A stretch of 8,021 nucleotides of DNA from JAFLUQ01 sp964442035 (GTDB taxonomy: Bacteria > Bacillota > Clostridia > UMGS1883): the NCBI GenBank assembly GCA_964442035.1, contig CAYTWZ010000084.1:1-8021 (forward strand). The letters run 5' to 3'. A model generated the notes under the pieces. The model had not been told where the DNA came from. It did not search any database and worked only from the letters and a program-made list of their open reading frames with translations. The position numbers were made by a program, and so were the translations under genes. This document shows, piece after piece, positions 5,668 to 8,021 of this stretch. Position 1 is the stretch's first letter. Each line of letters starts with the position of its first letter.

Positions 5668-6366
5668 CTATTGTATAGTACGTAAGATTTTGTCCATTTC
5701 TTTTGTGCAAAGTTGTCTATACTGGCCCGGCTCAAGGCTTTCGTCCAAGTCTAATCCCCCGAAAGAGACCCTTTTGAGGTAGTCTACATGATTGTCCACA
5801 GCCAAAAACATTTTTTTCACCTGGTGGAATTTACCCTCGGTTATTGTAATATACACGATGTTATTTTGTACCTTCTGTATGGTGCAGGGCTGTGTTATAT
5901 ATCCTCCGATGTCAACGCCATTCTCTAAAATATAAATTTTTTCATCATCAAGCGGACGGCTCAGTCGGACCAGATATTTTTTACCAACCTTTTTTTTAGG
6001 GGAAAGAAGGCTGTGGGCAAGCTGACCATCGTTTGTTAAAAGCAAAAAGCCTTCCGTGTCCTTGTCAAGCCTTCCTGCGGGGAAAAGACCGTACCGGCGG
6101 TATTTTTCATCAAGCAGGTCAAGGACGGTCTTTTGGTTTTTATCCTCAGTAGCGCTTAGGCAGCCTGCGGGCTTATTCATCATAATGTACACAAACTGTG
6201 TTGGCCGGAGCTTTTCGCCCCTATAGCAAACCTCCTGACAGCTGATTTGAGAGGCGGGAGCCGTGACCGCCTCGCCGTCTACAGTGATCCCGCCTTTTTT
6301 TATGGTGGTACGGGCCTCGCTTCGGGTCATCCCAAGGGCATCGGCAACATATTTATCAAGTCTCAT
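5668..6366 (-). CDS. rsuA: RsuA-family rRNA pseudouridine synthase, 232 aa
   Basis: This enzyme isomerises a specific uridine in ribosomal RNA to pseudouridine; the RsuA family acts on 16S rRNA U516. An S4 RNA-binding domain (about 1-48) begins MRLDKYVADALGMTRSEA. The catalytic domain carries MMNKPAG (62-68), then GRLDKDTEG (98-106) with the catalytic Asp101, and LVRLSRPL (132-139). It ends with EGKFHQVKKMF, the family's second conserved motif. The length matches RsuA (about 230 aa) rather than the larger RluB or RluF. The ATG overlaps the TGA of the upstream DUF4830 gene (ATGA at 6366-6363), and GAAGGA is at 6380-6375, so translation is probably coupled. No strong terminator follows before the ATPase promoter. 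Assignment to RsuA rather than another small-subunit RsuA/RluB/E/F member is likely but not proven. Confidence 0.88.
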   Translation of the reverse strand: MRLDKYVADALGMTRSEARTTIKKGGITVDGEAVTAPASQISCQEVCYRGEKLRPTQFVYIMMNKPAGCLSATEDKNQKTVLDLLDEKYRRYGLFPAGRLDKDTEGFLLLTNDGQLAHSLLSPKKKVGKKYLVRLSRPLDDEKIYILENGVDIGGYITQPCTIQKVQNNIVYITITEGKFHQVKKMFLAVDNHVDYLKRVSFGGLDLDESLEPGQYRQLCTKEMDKILRTIQ

Positions 6367-6725
6367 TTCAGTTTATCCTTCTCTATCGGCAGCATGATAC
6401 CGTCAAGGGTTATGGAGCATATATCGCCGCCTATGACATTCCCACGGTACACCAGTACATTTCCGCGAGCATTCTGTTCTGGAATAGCGTAGGTATAGCG
6501 CGTGCAGCGCCGACCTCTGTAGGGCCAAAGGTCAAAGCCTCCCTCTGCCTGGAGGTCATTGTAGCGCCGATAAACGGCATTCCAGTCTTCCGGAATAATG
6601 ACCTCAACTGTCTCTATAGGTTCTCCGGAAACAGCATAGCCCATGTTTACAAGCACACGGCTGTAATCCGCCGATTGGGCGCATAGGGCAGCGGACAGTA
6701 TTGCTATAATAATTTTATCAAACAA
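6363..6725 (-). CDS. DUF4830 domain protein with N-terminal signal/anchor, 120 aa
   Basis: The frame starts with TTG (6725-6723), 6 nt after AGAGGTG (6738-6732). Residues 4-17 (KIIIAILSAALCAQ) form a hydrophobic signal or membrane anchor; Cys15 is not in a good lipobox (Leu at -1). The rest resembles DUF4830, a small domain of Firmicutes exported proteins: a MGYAVSGEPIETVEVIIPE opening (28-46), VYRRYNDLQAEGGFDLWPYRG (51-71 region), YTYAIPE, then LVYRGNVIGGDICS (91-104) ending in LDGIMLPI. The function is unknown. It is the first gene of a coupled pair with rsuA (4-nt overlap) and begins within 50 nt of the rpsR stop. Its Shine-Dalgarno lies inside the 3' arm of the terminator hairpin behind rpsR, so read-through transcripts would have a masked start site. 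The domain assignment comes from remembered family sequence patterns. Confidence 0.78.
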   Translation of the reverse strand: MFDKIIIAILSAALCAQSADYSRVLVNMGYAVSGEPIETVEVIIPEDWNAVYRRYNDLQAEGGFDLWPYRGRRCTRYTYAIPEQNARGNVLVYRGNVIGGDICSITLDGIMLPIEKDKLK

Positions 6726-6728
6726 TTA

Positions 6729-6765
6729 AAGCACCTCTTCGAAATTATATTCCGAAAAGGTGCTT
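6729..6765 (-). terminator. Terminator of rpsF-ssb-rpsR that also buries the next ribosome binding site
   Basis: On the minus strand, AAGCACCTTTTCG (6765-6753) pairs with CGAAGAGGTGCTT (6741-6729), 13 bp with one G-U wobble, around an 11-nt loop. The tail TTTAATTGTTTG is moderately U-rich. The hairpin starts 4 nt after the rpsR stop. Its 3' arm contains AGAGGTG, the Shine-Dalgarno of the DUF4830 gene, whose TTG start follows the stem by 3 nt. Confidence 0.7.
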
Positions 6766-6769
6766 AATA

Positions 6770-7021
6770 TTACTCAGCTGTGAAAGGAAGCAGGGCGATA
6801 TGTCTTGCCCGCTTGATCGCAACGGTAAGCTGACGCTGATGCTTGGCGCAGGTGCCGGTAATTCTTCTGGGAAGAATTTTCGCACGCTCGGAAACATAGC
6901 GGCGAAGTTTGGCAACATCCTTGTAATCTATTTCCTGAACCTTGTCAACACAGAACTGGCAAACCTTTTTCTTAGACTTGCGACTTCTGTAAGGTCTATC
7001 GGACTTTTCTCTTTCCATCAT
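6770..7021 (-). CDS. rpsR: 30S ribosomal protein S18, 83 aa
   Basis: S18 binds 16S rRNA in the platform of the small subunit as a heterodimer with S6. The core KVCQFCVDKVQEIDYKDVAK and the conserved LPRRITGTCAKHQRQLTVAIKRARHIALLPF region identify it. Cys21, Cys24, Cys58 and His61 form a CxxC...CxxH set, so this is the zinc-binding (C+) version of S18, in contrast to versions that lost the cysteines. The frame opens six codons further upstream with a TTG, but that overlaps the AAGGGAG ribosome binding site, which points to ATG 7021 (8-nt spacing). Length fits the family. It is the last gene of rpsF-ssb-rpsR. Confidence 0.96.
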   Translation of the reverse strand: MMEREKSDRPYRSRKSKKKVCQFCVDKVQEIDYKDVAKLRRYVSERAKILPRRITGTCAKHQRQLTVAIKRARHIALLPFTAE

Positions 7022-7068
7022 GGCTAAAACTCCCTTCAATCAAATTAAAAAAATCAAGATACAGAACC

Positions 7069-7599
7069 TCAGAACGGCAGATCATCTTCGGTTCCGATGG
7101 GAGATATGGGATCGCCAAGGCCACCATAGGAAGACTCAAAGGAGTCATTCCGAGGAGCCTGAGACTGCTGAGCGCCATAGCTGTTATTACTGTAGTCGCC
7201 GCCGTAATTTCCACTGCCGTAATTGCTGCCGCCATAGCTCTGGCCTGCAGAATTACCGCCGTAGCTGTTTTCGCGGTCACGTTTGCTTTCAACAAAGTGG
7301 ACTCTGTCCACAATGACCTCAGTCACATAATGACGCTTGCCGTCGTTGTCATCCCATGTTCTCGTTTGAATGCTTCCCTCAAGGGCGATAAGATTGCCCT
7401 TTTTGAAGTACTTGGAAATAAGCTCCGCTGTCTGACGCCAAGCTACGCAGCCGATAAAGTCAGCCTTGCGCTCCTCGCCCTGACGGACGAAATTGCGATC
7501 CACAGCAATAGTAAAGCTGCAGGTGCTTACTCCGTTTGGAGTGCTGCGAAGTTCGGGGTCACGGGTAAATCTGCCGATAAGATTAACACTGTTAAGCAT
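7069..7599 (-). CDS. ssb: Single-stranded DNA-binding protein, 176 aa
   Basis: SSB coats single-stranded DNA in replication, repair and recombination and recruits partners through its C-terminal tip. The OB-fold (about 1-106) begins MLNSVNLIGRFTRDPELR and contains FIGCVAWRQTAELISKYFKKG (48-68) with Trp54, and GSIQTRTWDDNDGKRHYVTEV with Trp82. Residues 107-165 form a flexible Gly/Ser/Tyr/Asn-rich linker with repeated YGG and NYG(S/G) units, encoded by a visibly repetitive stretch around 7190-7270. The tip EDDLPF (171-176) is the acidic partner-binding motif ending in Pro-Phe. The start follows AAGGGGGAG, 12 nt after the rpsF stop. Its place between rpsF and rpsR is the common bacterial arrangement, so its supply follows the ribosomal promoter. 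Confidence 0.97.
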   Translation of the reverse strand: MLNSVNLIGRFTRDPELRSTPNGVSTCSFTIAVDRNFVRQGEERKADFIGCVAWRQTAELISKYFKKGNLIALEGSIQTRTWDDNDGKRHYVTEVIVDRVHFVESKRDRENSYGGNSAGQSYGGSNYGSGNYGGDYSNNSYGAQQSQAPRNDSFESSYGGLGDPISPIGTEDDLPF

Positions 7600-7611
7600 T
7601 TTTACTCCCCC

Positions 7612-7908
7612 TTACGCTTCCTTGCGGACAACGAGTGTACGGATAACACCGTCTGTTATGCCGTAAATTCTTTCAAGCTCTTTGGGAAACTCAGGCTTGG
7701 AACTGAAGTTTACGAGCACATAGTAACCTTCTGTCTTGTAGTTGATGGGGTAAGCAAGTCTTCTTTTACCCCATACCTCCACGCTTTCAACAGTGCCGTT
7801 ATCGGCAATAAGCTTCTGGAACCTATCACAGAGAGCAGTCGTCTTTTCCTCATCGAGGTCAGCGTCAAGAACAAAAATGGTTTCGTACTTATTGATTATT
7901 TCAGCCAT
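7612..7908 (-). CDS. rpsF: 30S ribosomal protein S6, 98 aa
   Basis: S6 pairs with S18 on the small-subunit platform. The sequence INKYETIFVLDADLDEEK near the start, EVWGKRRLAYPINYKTEGYYVLVNF in the middle and an IYGITDGVIRTLVVRKEA end are characteristic, and 98 aa matches the usual 95-100. The reading frame is open for 24 further codons upstream, but a full-strength AAGGAGGTG stands 5 nt before ATG 7908-7906, which fixes the start and leaves the upstream part as leader containing the promoter. It is the first gene of the rpsF-ssb-rpsR operon; such operons are often autoregulated by S6:S18 binding to the leader. Confidence 0.96.
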   Translation of the reverse strand: MAEIINKYETIFVLDADLDEEKTTALCDRFQKLIADNGTVESVEVWGKRRLAYPINYKTEGYYVLVNFSSKPEFPKELERIYGITDGVIRTLVVRKEA

Positions 7909-7934
7909 TTTTACACCTCCTTCTGGTCTTTTGG

Positions 7935-7953
7935 CCTTGGAACATGTCCAAAG
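7935..7953 (-). promoter_or_regulatory. Small hairpin in the rpsF leader
   Basis: Within the leader of about 54 nt, CTTTGGA (7953-7947) pairs with TCCAAGG (7941-7935), 7 bp with one G-U, around a 5-nt loop. Leaders of rpsF operons in many bacteria carry an S6:S18 binding motif with an exposed CCG. That trinucleotide is not obvious here, so the hairpin is only a candidate for autoregulation. Confidence 0.3.
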
Positions 7954-7968
7954 CAAGGATACTGAAGT

Positions 7969-7997
7969 ATTATACATCATAATGTTTACTTTGTCAA
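7969..7997 (-). promoter_or_regulatory. Consensus sigma-A promoter of rpsF-ssb-rpsR
   Basis: TTGACA (7997-7992) and TATAAT (7974-7969) both match consensus perfectly with the ideal 17-bp spacing on the minus strand. AT-rich tracts upstream (8000-8020) resemble an UP element. The start is predicted near 7962, about 54 nt before the rpsF ATG. Such strength fits a ribosomal protein operon. Confidence 0.9.
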
Positions 7998-8021
7998 GAG
8001 AAATTTCTCCAAAATTTTTCG

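Noticed and set aside
6744..6749. TATAAT in the loop of the rpsR terminator as a promoter for the DUF4830 gene
   Set aside because: The -35 position reads TAATAT and the transcript would begin inside the ribosome binding site; it was not listed as a promoter, although a start there cannot be fully excluded.
7297..7965. Plus-strand open frame of 222 codons over ssb and rpsF
   Set aside because: It is antisense to two certain genes and their consensus promoter and shows no protein family features.

Overview
The window looks like a chromosomal segment of a spore-forming, anaerobic gut clostridium, most likely from the Ruminococcaceae/Oscillospiraceae. The reasons are the housekeeping gene order rpsF-ssb-rpsR on the minus strand, strong AGGAGG-type ribosome binding sites, a MecA adaptor, a DUF4830 protein, a single MsmK/UgpC-type sugar ABC ATPase, and a 22-codon gene that reads as the sporulation peptide SpoVM. 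The species assignment is inference.

Left part (1-1021). A 48-residue acidic peptide gene on the plus strand is followed directly by a MITE-like element of about 170 bp with 18-bp imperfect terminal inverted repeats, then by a bidirectional terminator. Facing it on the minus strand is a two-gene micro-operon: a 54-residue hydrophobic protein and a TTG-started 22-residue SpoVM-like peptide, with the SpoVM Shine-Dalgarno formed by the last two Arg codons of the upstream gene. Next comes about 360 bp without a credible gene. It holds a highly structured element (tandem hairpins in a 9-bp closing repeat, plus a possible pseudoknot) and the promoter of the next operon.

Middle part (951-4415). A near-consensus promoter drives a cytoplasmic GH35 beta-galactosidase and a membrane-anchored NodB-type polysaccharide deacetylase whose real start is probably an internal TTG. 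A separate promoter precedes mecA. A strong bidirectional terminator closes mecA and the convergent ABC ATPase gene.

Right part (4432-8021, all minus strand). From right to left: a perfect-consensus promoter; rpsF, ssb and rpsR; a terminator hairpin whose 3' arm contains the Shine-Dalgarno of the next gene; a DUF4830 protein translationally coupled (ATGA overlap) to an RsuA-family 16S rRNA pseudouridine synthase; and then the msmK/ugpC-type ATPase gene under its own promoter, with a perfect 17-bp inverted repeat in its leader.

Functionally this is mostly core genome (translation, ssDNA binding, protein quality control) plus carbohydrate use (galactosidase, shared sugar-ABC ATPase). The least ordinary material is in the first kilobase: the micro-genes, the mobile-element remnant and the structured element.
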